Below, piece by piece: positions 13,302 to 23,908 of a DNA stretch of 64,000 nt. The notes under the pieces were generated by a model. That model was given only the letters and a program-made list of their open reading frames with translations, made no database searches and had not been told where the DNA came from. Origin of the DNA: Sphagnum compactum (Eukaryota; Bryophyta; Sphagnopsida; Sphagnales); NCBI GenBank assembly GCA_965153455.1, contig OZ234493.1:17660213-17724212 (forward strand). The letters run 5' to 3'. The first letter of the stretch is position 1, and the number at the start of each line of letters is the position of its first letter. A program made the position numbers and the translations under genes.

Positions 13302-13636
13302 ATGTGCAAACCATAAGTATCATGAATATATGGTTCCCATTCTCAAGAAGAATGGAAATCCCAAGCGCATAATAATTTTTCCCTTTGTTGTTATACAAGT
13401 CTTTCTCTCTCTCTCTCTCTTTTTCTCTCTTCGTCTCTACTCACAAATTATCTTCCATAATCTCTTGCTTAAACCCTAGGGGTGGTGGGTCATGCACAAG
13501 CAACCCCGTCCCTAGCTAGCTCCGTACAAGCCTTCTTTTCGGCCTTGGGAAGGCACCCGAGAAGCCTTTTCATGTATCGATCACTCTATCTATCGGCTTA
13601 TTGCATGTAATGCGGGTTTCTTGGTCTCGAGGCTCT

Positions 13637-13667
<31 letters not shown>

Positions 13668-14239
13668 TCGAAGAGTTCGGAAGTTTAGACGACTTAAAAA
13701 GTTGTGGACGGAACTCTGAAAAGACCTCAACAAATGGGCTTCCGGACTTCCGACTAACCTCCCTTACACATTCCCCTAAACATTTTTGTTTTAAGAATCA
13801 AGTTTTACACCCCCCCCCCCTCCAACCCCCCCCCCTACGACCTCCGAGGACACTCAAGTAAGAATAGTCGATTTGTCCGTGGAAATTAAATTACCCCCAT
13901 TTTCCCCAACACCCAAAACCACGGAAAACCAAGTATGTGTTCATCTCTTGAATTTAATTAATTATGTTCCCAAATTGAAAAAACCTAAATTCAAATGCAA
14001 GTGAAAGGAGGACGGGGTACTTAGGTTTTTTTCACATTCTCGAAAATGTTATTGCCCCTTTGATTGATTATAGGTTTTTGTGGTAGTGTAAACAAGTGTT
14101 TTTAAATTTCTATTATTTGTAGATTTGAGGGATCTCCCCCGCGAGAAGAACCCTAGTCCGTTACGCCAACCCTAGGCCAAGATCCTCCTATTCTCATGTG
14201 TTCTCACATGCCCATAAAAAGAAGAGTTTGTTGGGGGAG
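13302..14239. other. Less AT-rich patch with CT microsatellite and C-runs, no gene identified
   Basis: This patch has (CT)n at about 13640-13665, C-runs around 13810-13836, and sequence resembling a plant 5' leader. An 86-codon open frame at 13601-13861 is largely built from the microsatellite and C-runs, and I do not support it as a gene. No downstream exon could be linked. Confidence 0.4.
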
Positions 14240-14243
14240 GTTT

Positions 14244-14274
14244 AGGGTTTAGGTTTAGGGTAAACCTAAACCCT
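14244..14274. repeat. Inverted repeat built from telomere motifs
   Basis: A 14-base arm AGGGTTTAGGTTTA is followed by the three-base loop GGG and then the exact reverse complement TAAACCTAAACCCT. Both arms consist of TTTAGGG-like units, so this is a head-to-head telomere-motif junction in miniature. Confidence 0.75.
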
Positions 14275-14299
14275 TTTGAGAACCCACTCGTACAAAAAC

Positions 14300-16190
14300 C
14301 TAAACCTATTGACCTAGTAGTCACCAATTGCCTTTTTTTACTTATGATTTACTTACCTAATAGTAACCACTTCGATTCTTTACATACTTTTGTTTATTGT
14401 ATTTACCCACTTACATTTGGTAGTTACTAGTGTTGGTCAATTTTTTTTTTCTTTTTCTCATAATCATCCAAGTTAGTTATCATGTTTTTGAAAATTTTAC
14501 ACATTTTAGTTAGTGTTTTATTTTTTGTAAAAAAAGTTAATCATCCAATTGCAAAAAAATAAAAAAGGAATATTTTATAGCAATGTTCCCATTCTTTTGG
14601 ATTTTTTTGGGGCCAAATTTCAAGAGAAAAAATTGTCGCCTTTGGATTCGACTTTTCATTTTGTAGCAACTTTTAACTAGTTTTTAAAATTGTTTTCAAT
14701 AAGTTTTAAAAACATGTTGCCATTATTACTAAATCCTTCTTGGGGTGTTGACCAATGACACAACACTTGAAATTTGAAATCTAAAAAAAAAAAAATCACT
14801 AATGTTGATTATCAATTTACCCAATTTCTTTTTGGGATAATCGTTGGTTTATAAATAAGGGTTGGTTCTCAAATAAGAGCTTTGAGAACCATCAACGATA
14901 TATTGTCTAGGTTAAGGTAGGTTATAACAATTTTTTTTAATAGAGCCTATGAAACATAGGAACCCTAGACCACTTAGCAAGGGAAAAGGTAGGTAGTTCT
15001 TTAGGTTACAAGGGCAAGGGTTTGATCTTTTCATGTTGAGAGGGGGCAAACTCTTTATCCTTGCAAGACAACTTTTTATGTGATATAAAATACACTCACA
15101 TTACAATAAATCTTTTTAAAAACTTACATAAGAAACTTAGCTTACCTATCCTAACGTCAAATGTTGAAAGTGTGTATTTTAGAATTGGCAATGTGATTGC
15201 AAAAGAGGTTTTGCAACTTACAACTACAAAAGCTCAAGTTTGCATTTTGGAGGTTGCACAATCCCATAAATATATTTATGTTTGTTTGATCAAGCTACAC
15301 TAAGATTTTGTGATTCTTTCTAGTGCTTTTTTGGTTGTGTGGTGTTGGGGTGGTTTTATGTTTATGTGATGGTTAACCCGAGTGTGGTTGGGGTAGGCAA
15401 TTTGTATAGTGTTGGATGAAGTTTTCTTTTAAAAGAACTAGGGTTCAATTCCTCCGCAAGTTACTTAATTTGGTTGATGTTTTGTTTTTGCACTTGTTAA
15501 CAATTGTGTAATTGCAAAAACTTTTGGAAACGAAGTCGAAGTTTGATAATTCTTTGTAAGTTCTTTGGATTTGAAAATTAACTCATTCATAACCACCCAA
15601 TACAATAAAATAAAATAAAATAAAATAAAATAAAAATTCAGATATTTATCTCGACAACTAAATTGTTGATTTTTTTTTTGGATACATATCCTTCTCTTTA
15701 AAAAAAAAAGAAGAAAAGAAGAAAATGTTATGTTGATATGGGGAGGTTAAGTTGAAAACTAGATAACCTGACAACACTGGTAACCAACCTGGTTATTCCT
15801 GTCCCATAAGCCCACCCACCATGGTTAGCTATGGGACAAAGGAATTCAACACACAAATTGTTTTCCTATCCATTCATCCTACATGATGTCATAGAGCATG
15901 CATGCATGCAAAATGTCAGGAATCCAAGTTGGGTATTTTATTTTATTTTTTTAAAAAACAAACTTTTTAACACCTCTTATCATGGATAAACCCTTACTAT
16001 TTTATTTGCCATAAAATTTTAGCAATAAATATTATAAATAAAATTATTTTTTAAAAAAAATAAAGAAAAGAAAAGAAAAACCCAACTCTCATTGTCAGTC
16101 AAAGGCACACTCTTTCACTTTGAAGATTATAAGCAAAAAAGGTGCATCATGAATCATGGCAATTGTTTGTACTTTTTGGCTTTGCCCTTT
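14300..16190. other. AT-rich spacer
   Basis: No supportable gene. It contains an (AAAAT)n microsatellite at 15604-15636 and the second copy of the probable SINE near 15310-15460. Confidence 0.5.
15310..15460 (+). mobile_element. Probable tRNA-derived SINE, copy 2
   Basis: GAGTGTGGTTGGGGTAGG is followed about 50 bases later by GGTTCAATTCC (15442-15452), a perfect B-box match, then TCCGCAAGTTAC. The minus strand at 1020-1165 has the same blocks in the same order, with a TTCACAAGTTAT ending. The shared sequence runs over about 75 bases and more weakly beyond, which points to a dispersed family. Confidence 0.4.
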
Positions 16191-16300
16191 TAGAAGAAAA
16201 ACCCCATTTTTCGACTTGTCTTAGGCGACTAAAAGTGTCTTTTGCGACTATACTTTTAGTCATCTAAGACAAGTCAAAAAATGGGGGTTTTCTTCTTCCA
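16191..16300. repeat. Long near-perfect foldback (MITE or small-RNA hairpin)
   Basis: The left arm (16191 to about 16239) and the right arm (about 16251-16300) are reverse complements over nearly 50 bases, with only a few mismatches and a one-base length difference. The loop is about 11 bases (CTTTTGCGACT). Both arms contain TGACTTGTCTTAG or CGACTTGTCTTAG followed by GACTAAAAGT. A miniature inverted-repeat element is the likeliest reading; a small-RNA precursor is possible. No target-site duplication was recognised. Confidence 0.8.
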
Positions 16301-16597
16301 TGCTTTTCCAAGTAGTTGTGGATCAAAAGATGGGTATTAAAATATTGTTCACAATCTCCTCAAATCACTCACTACAAGACAAAAAGCTTGAGAGAGAGAG
16401 AGACAAACAAAGAGAGAGAGACAAAGAGAGAGTACAAGAGGGGACCACTTTCAGCTGCCCAAGACCAAAACTGAAAACTCAAAAATCTGATTCTGCACTT
16501 ACTCTGGACTCTGGAGTTTATATATGGGAAAGAGTTCCCATGTCAGCTTTGTTTTTGGGGGCAGTTTTGGGGCAGTTATGGGGTGGGCAAGGGGAAT
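16301..16597. other. GA-rich spacer
   Basis: This contains AGAGAGAG runs at about 16388-16435. Open frames here overlap the downstream minisatellite and show no domain, so none is supported. Confidence 0.4.
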
Positions 16598-16905
16598 GTT
16601 TAAAATACCCAATTGCTTTTTCTTTTGGGCAAGAGGTTGGGAGGGGGGGAATAGGGAGTGGGATATGGGAATAAATCACCTAATTGCTTCTTTTTTCTTT
16701 AGGGTGAAAAGTAAGGGGATTAGGGAGTGGGATATGGGAATGGATTACCTAATTGCTTCTTTTTCTTTAGGGTGGGAAGTAAGGGAATTAGGGAGTGGGA
16801 GATGGGTTATAATATAGCCAATTGCTTCTTTTTCTTTAGGGTGGGAAGTAAAGGGAATTAGGGAGTGGGATAGGGTAATGACAACACCCAATTGCTTTTT
16901 TTAAT
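16598..16905 (+). repeat. Minisatellite, unit about 70-80 bp, four to five copies
   Basis: The unit contains CCAATTGCTTCTTTTTCTTT, then AGGGTGGGAAGTAAGGGAAT, then TAGGGAGTGGGATATGGG. Copies begin near 16601, 16679, 16749, 16821 and 16888, the last being partial. The middle copies are the most alike, as expected for slippage or unequal exchange. Confidence 0.8.
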
Positions 16906-19900
16906 CTTGAAGACTAACTAACTAACTAACTAAACTATCAGCCCTCCCCCTCTCCCCCCCACTTCCACTTTTGACTTCTCAATTGGGGGAGGAGAAGAAG
17001 GGATAGGAGAGACTATGCAAATGCAAAAAATATGTATGATTTGTACTTGATATGTGATGATAATAATAGCCTACCACTTTTCTTCAATAGGCAAAAATCA
17101 AATCTGAGAAGGCAATTGAATAGGTAGAGAGTGAGAGGGATTCCTCAAGTGGGGGGAGGGTTTAGGGTTTAGGGTTTTGAGGGATTCCTCAATTGGGGGA
17201 TTCTCAATTGAAAAAGCATTTTGATAATGGCATTATGTTATACCAATGGTCTATATACCTATCTCCCTAGGTCTATACCTAGTCTATAGCTCCTCATGTG
17301 AGTGAGTGAGTGAGTGAGTGAGTGTTCTTCTTGGTTTCCTTCCATATATGATGAGCTGAATGGAGACTACTAGCCTACTCCATGCATGGCTTGGGCACAA
17401 CATGTCAGGATATTGTGTTCACCTGGAGATAGAAATTCCCATGTACTTGTTGCACAAATTGTTTGTGCATGGGAGGAGAGAAGAGACAAATTTTAGACAA
17501 CCAAGAAAAATGGGGACATGCAATATACCACACTATCTTATATGGGGTCCACACTTGCACCATCTTGTGAGTGAGTCCATTGTGGGTGCAATCATTCAAT
17601 TTTAGTGGTAATCTATGGGTACATAAAAGTAAATCATGCTCGATTCTACCTATAATTTTACCATCAACCCATTTGAAAGTTCACTATTGTGAACTCCGCA
17701 ATTTCTTTAGGAAGATAGGGAAGAGGTAGAAATAGTTTGGACTTTTTTTGTGTATGGATTTTATTTTATTTTTTGGGGGTAGAAGAAGTGTTGAATTATT
17801 ATGCTTGAAATGGGACTCTTGGTGTTAGTAATGCTCCTTGGCATGGTTGCAAGTTGAGATATTTTTGTTTGAGGTCTTTCCAAAGTTTGGTTGGTTAGAA
17901 ATGTTGTGCCTATTAGGTGTAACAAAACACCCCACATTAGTTTTCATTACAATTTTCAATCTAGTCTTGTGAGGTTTTCCTTCGTGATGTGCAATGGGAT
18001 GTCTATTTAATTCTTATGGTTTATTAAAAAATCCTCATTTAAATATTGTGATTTTGAAACCACCCAATGTGGATTAATGTAATGGAAACCCTTAAAGGCT
18101 TGACTCTAACTAATAAAAAGCAAAAAATCATGAATTTTCAACAATGGAATTAGAAATTAATTTGTTGGGACTCGGGAGGGTAATTTTTCCTCTAGGTTTT
18201 CTTTTTGGGTCTTTATATGTGTTGGAACATGAAAATTGAGATAGAAAGAAGGATTAGAATTGTGGCGGGAATGACCATGTGTGGTTATGCATACATGCAA
18301 CATGCATAATTATAATGTGAATTGATGTTGGATGAAAGCACATAATTCACACTAAAATCTTGGCTAAACTTTTCATGTGAGAAATCCAAAAAGATATTAC
18401 TCATATAGGTTTGTAAATTGGTAGCATCAACAATGTGCATTTTTGAGGGATTGATTTCACACAAACCTACGTTGGATTCAAAATATTATATAAAAATGGG
18501 CACATTTTCTTCATCCCAAAAAAGTTGAAATCATATTTAGTTTTGAAAACACAATATGCACAATTTGGGAAGTTTGGCTCAAGAAAAAGGAATAGATGTT
18601 GCAATTTCGTAATAAAAGTAATTATACATGGGCCATTTTATGCATGTTGGGTTTGGTAGATCTACCTCAACGCCCCCTCGTTTGAGGGGATTTCAATATA
18701 CATGGGTCATCCCTTTGAACAAGGGAAAACTTCCTAATGTGGATTTTTTTGTTATGCCATGTTAGCATTTACTTTGTTTCTAACCCCTTTCATTTGAGAT
18801 CTAAAACTCATTTAATTGTCGTGAACCTATTTGTTTCCTTAACATAGGCAACATTTGATGGATCAATCTTCTCACTATTCGCACTCTTTCCAACTCAACG
18901 TTAGGTATTCATTTTTATCCCCACATCTAGCTGATCTCAATGGCCATTACCTTATGAAAATTTGTCATTCCAAACTTTAGCACCTTTGTTTCATTGTAAT
19001 ACAATTCATGCACAATTGGACAACACCCATTCCTCAAGTTCAAGGCTTTCATAGACTTGAACAAGTTTGACTTGCCAAACACTTTATACAAAGTTTACAT
19101 TTTAGCTTAATTTCATCTTTTAAGTTCGACAAGCATTATTATGTCTAATAGAACCTAATGATGTGCATGTCCTTGCAACCCCTATTACAATGATATATAT
19201 ATATATACATACATCAACAATTATTCTAGCAAAAAACTCATGCCCACCTTAAATGACATACAAGTGCGACAAACAAGTAGCATGCAAGTGCCCAAAAGGG
19301 TCAAAAAAATTCATGTATACACATCCAAATTTTCACACAAACAACAATTGAGAATGTGAAACAAATATTGCATTGCACATGAATGCATTAGAAATAGCAT
19401 GATGACCATCTATAGTTTGAGTTGATAATGGGTAAACTTTCTTCCCATGACTCGCCATGGAAACACCTTTGTTGAAACTCTTATGTTGATCATATATATT
19501 GGTGAACTTTCACCTAAGTTTGTTGTCAAATGTTTAGTCTCTTTCTTCACCTTTCCCTAGGCATAACTCAAGCTTGCGAATGGTCACAAGCTTAAAGCGA
19601 AGTCCATGACCCACAAGGCATCATCATGTTGAAGAAGTAGGTGTAAGAGAAATTGATTTTGTTGCAATGGGCTTTGCCTTTGACATGATCAACCAAGTCG
19701 CAAGTTCAGTATCCACTTTGAAAAGAAAAAAAACAATGTTGGGCCATGTTGTGTGTTTTTGTTTACATTAAATAATTTCTACACATTTAGCCTAGCATGT
19801 TAACCTCCTTGTGTGCAATTGGCTTCATTAGAGCCCCCACATCATTTTGATACCCATTAACTGAAAATTGGCACATTAGATGTGCAAGGTTGATCTAATA

Positions 19901-21191
19901 AGTTTTTTTATCTTGACATTATCAATATCATTAACCCTTGCAACTACAAATGATGATGTCATTTGAAAACTAGAACCCAAAGCAAAATCTTGCTCACCAC
20001 CACAAATATGAACTCAAATACCAAATTGATTGAGACGTATAGTTGCAAGTTACAAATGATTATGACGAGTCCATTGTGAGTTTAAGTGATCACTAAGTCA
20101 TCTAATATGTTAAGCTAATATGAGATGAACATGCAAAATACATCTATGTATTCAAGGTCAAGCCCTTTAGAAACTTTGTATTTATAATGGCATTGCCTTG
20201 TTATGGTAGTTAGTTAGAAAATGACCACCTCTTGAAGGAAGCAAGAGCCCTTGGGGATGCCTTTTGGGATGTAAACCCATTCCTCCCTCTTATTAATTGG
20301 CAAACTATTATTATCAAGAGTTTTTCTTTTGCCTAAAGGTTTTCATTGGGGAATCTCACTACCCTTAATGTTCTAGATGCAATATCTTGCTTCAATTTTT
20401 TGTAAAGAGAGAATAAATAGGTCATTTAGGGTGTATTCTTGTGGGTAAGCTATCATTGAGTGAGCATGGGTGAGTGTTTAGTGACATTGCAATTGATTGA
20501 ATGCACCGTAAATAGCATGTTCCCTTTGCATAAATGACGTTGGGAATGTGATGGTTAGCATCAATGGAGCACAAGGGGAACATCAATTGCACCATGAAGG
20601 AAGGCATGAAAATCATTGGAAATGTCAAGATGCTACAACAACAACTACTACTACAGTTGTTATCTTTTCTCATACAAAAAACACACAAAAATTCCTAAAG
20701 GGAGAGAGACAAAAGAAGGCACCTACACCAAATATTGTGCTAAGTTCTTGTGCAAATGGGGTGGGCAAAAGTTGCACCAAAAGAAAAGTATGGCAATGGT
20801 CGGTTTTTTCTTTTTCACAATGGATGTTGTCCATTTGTGCCCCCTCCCCAAAAAATGAAAAATACCCACAACATTGTATTTGTTTATTTATTTATTTATT
20901 TTATTTTTGCAATGGATATTATCCATTTATGCCCCCCAAAAAAAGGAAAAAAAAAAAAAGAGAGAGAGAGAGAAAAAAGTGCACACTGGTAGGAGAGAAA
21001 AATAGGCCTTGAAAGGAAAAGTCCATGTTAGGCTAATGAAGCTAAAAACCAAACCTGATGGAAATTGCTGCCAGTTTCAAAGCAGCCAATATCCATAGGC
21101 TTGCTGCCATAAGCCCATGTGGGAGGGAGTTGGAGGAGGAGATAAGGGTATGTGTGACTGGAGTCCAGGAAAAAAAAAATTATTTTTTAAA

Positions 21192-21227
<36 letters not shown>

Positions 21228-22149
21228 TTACACCAAAGGATCATCATGTCATATAAATCATAATTCAACTTGGGTGGGGACCATTTTGCAAGGAGTATTA
21301 CCTACTATGTGCATTTTAGCACTAGCTATCTTGCGTGCTTGCGTGTGCACAATACGTATACTCCATCAACCATAAAAACCACCAACACCATGGTGGGTCA
21401 TGTGCGCCATGCATGCAAATAGGTACTAAGTACGGTATAAGGTAAAGCCATGGGAGATTGATTCTCAAATAGAATACATTCCTCCCTTAGTCCTCCTTGG
21501 ATGCCAAAATCTTTTTGTGAAGTTGGGGTGTATGTAGTACTAGTCAGATCATAATAAGACACCAAAGGCGATTGATTCTCAAATAGAATTTATCTACATG
21601 TTCCTCCCTCAATTCATCCAAGGAGAATGAATGAGATGAGAGGGGGTCAAAAAAATTTGTTCAAACATCCTCCCTCAAATACTCTTAGTTCACAAGTTTG
21701 ATGAAAGTTTTTAAAAATAAATAAATTTAATGGGTTGTTGTTGTTTTTTTCGTTGAGGGGATTTCCATTACAAATCCAGAAGTGTAATTGAGAATGTTAC
21801 AAAAGGCTAAATCCAGGTGCAACACAATAAAATGCAGCTCACTCTCCAACAACATAAGTAGTACACAAAAGTGTGTCAGGAAAAGTTTTTCTTCCTTCCC
21901 TTCCTTGCACTTGTTGTGTAAGGTGTTTTGGTCAAATGATAATTCCAATCATCATCATCATCATCATCCAAAAAAAAATTCAATCCAAGAAAATCATCCA
22001 AAAAAGCAATCCAGGAAAATCATGAATCATCATCCCAACATGTTACGCACATATAAAAACACCCACACACAAACACACACACAAAAGAAACATTGAAAAA
22101 GCTGATAATTAGAAATAGGCCACTACAATCTCATCTTGCAATCCATTCT
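16906..22149. other. Spacer with microsatellites, no gene supported
   Basis: Holds (CTAA)n near 16914-16932, TTTAGGG units at 17158-17177, (GAGT)n at 17298-17324, (TTTA)n near 20880 and (AAT)n at 21190-21227. Two short direct repeats are visible: an AATGGAT-TT-CCATTT-TGCCCCC block at about 20816 and 20908, and GATTGATTCTCAAATAGAAT at about 21456 and 21571. The longest open frame (20548-21012) runs through simple repeats and is not credible as a gene. Confidence 0.45.
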
Positions 22150-22504
22150 CACAAGAGGGTTGAAAAACAAACGAAGCAAAGAAAAACATCACCCATTTCT
22201 CTTTTTTCTTGCTTGCATTTGTGTTAGAAGAATAGGTCGGACATAGTTTCCATAAGATTTCACTTTCCAAAGATTTTTTTAATGAAAGACCCGAAGAAAA
22301 ACACCACCCGTTATCTCGTTTTTTTTCCTTGCATTTTTTGTTGGAAGAATTGGGTAGTACAAAGTTTTTGCAATATTTTCATTCTCGTTAGAGGAAGGAA
22401 AAATGCTCTGAAAAACACAACCCATTAACTTTCCTTTGTTTTCCCTTGCGTTTTTTGTTGAAAGAATAGGGTAATACAAGGTTTGGAACAGATTAATTTC
22501 CACA

Positions 22505-22536
<32 letters not shown>

Positions 22537-22690
22537 AAGGGGATCTCCCCTTTAAACCCCAAAAAAGACTCCCCCCAAAAACCCTAAAAAACATTTTTAA
22601 AAAACCCCAAAACCCCCAATGAAAGACACCACCCATTATTAACTCTCCCTTTTTTTTTGTTGCCTCGCATTTTGGTTGAAATCACACAAT
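22150..22690 (+). repeat. Diverged minisatellite, unit about 110 bp, three to four copies
   Basis: Blocks of the form GAAAAACACCACCCATTA, TTTCCTTGCATTTTTTGTTG and GAAGAATAGGGTAATACAA recur near 22175, 22295, 22410 and, partly, 22620. A (GA)n tract interrupts at 22505-22530. The array lies just upstream of the leader of the HMA-domain gene and may overlap its promoter. Confidence 0.6.
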
Positions 22691-23908
22691 TCTCAATTTT
22701 ACAAGCAAACAAAGTACAAACAAACAAACAAAACAAACAAACAAACAGTACTGGATTTCAGAGTGAAGAATTTGATTTTTTTGGGGGTTTTGTTTTCCTT
22801 TTTACCAATGAAGAAATAGAAGAATCTGGGTTTCTGGAGAGTTGTAGGAGAGAGAGAGAGAGAGATGGGAAAGAAATGCATGGAGAAAATCCATTCCATT
22901 TTCATCTCTTAATCCAAAAATCCAGTCTTTGGGTCTCTTTGGATGCCAGTAGTAAAATCAAAAGCCTTTTTGAATGAATGAGGTGATGATATGATCATCA
23001 TGATCATCATCAAAATGGTGGTGATGATGATTATCAGATGAGCATCTGATGAGCATCTCACCCAAATGCAAGAGAGAGCATGAGGGGAGGATGTGTTGTT
23101 TGTTTTGTGTGTGCAGCAGATCTGGGAACTATGAAAAGGTCAAGCAGCAGGCAGTAGTAGAAAGTAGTAGTAGACATAGTAGAACAACTGAGAAGAAGAA
23201 GAAGGAAAAAGACATGAACTTTGAAGGAGTTGTAGTTGTAGTAGTAGTGGATGATCATTGATGATAATGAATTTTAATGGATTGATCGATCGATTGACTG
23301 AAATTTTCCTGATTGATTGATTGAGTTTTTTAGTAAAGAGATTGAGAGATGTTGGTCTTGTGACGTTGCAAATCCTTTTGGTAATAAAATCAGCAAGCAA
23401 GCAAGCAGTTTTGCAAGCAAGATCTTGCAAAGGAAGAGAGAGATCTGAGCCTTGTTGCACCAGACACAGACAGAGAGAAAGAGGGGAAGAGAGAAGAGCA
23501 GCAGCAGCAGCAGTAGCATCAATGATGAGTGAATGAGTGAGTGAGTGAGTTGAGTGAATGATTGTGGTGTTCTTTTTGAGGAATCATCATCCATCTCTTG
23601 GAGTTTTTGAGAAATCTCTGAGAGTTTTTGAGGAAGCTCTCCTTTTGCCTTGTGTTTTCCAGCTGAAATTAGATTGTCTACCAAGCTTTACTTTACAGTT
23701 CAGTGTTGCTTTTCTCTTTGAAATTTTTTCTTGCAGTAGTTTTTGTTGGAGATAGGAATTGTTTGTCAATATTATTGTCTTAGTGCAGATTAGAAAGGAG
23801 AGAGCTTTGAGCTTCTCCTCCTCCTGCAGTTGTTTGAGTGAGGCGCAAGAATCCTGTTGCAGCAGATCATACAGACAAACCGCTCATCAGAAAATACAGA
23901 CATACCCA
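22691..23908 (+). promoter_or_regulatory. Probable promoter and long 5' leader of the HMA-domain gene
   Basis: Gene-like composition starts well before the start codon, with GA and CAG or GAGT microsatellites and many short upstream ATGs. No exon with a domain is present. I infer a leader and promoter region. The transcription start cannot be placed from sequence alone. Confidence 0.4.

Noticed and set aside
20548-21012. 154-codon plus-strand ORF
   Set aside because: It runs through poly-Thr, Lys and Arg microsatellite sequence and two short direct repeats. Composition is non-coding.
21727-21800. Possible second LINE 3' end (GGGGATTTCCATTACAAAT)
   Set aside because: It is similar to the LINE end near 32600 only over a dozen bases, with no LINE coding remnant adjoining.
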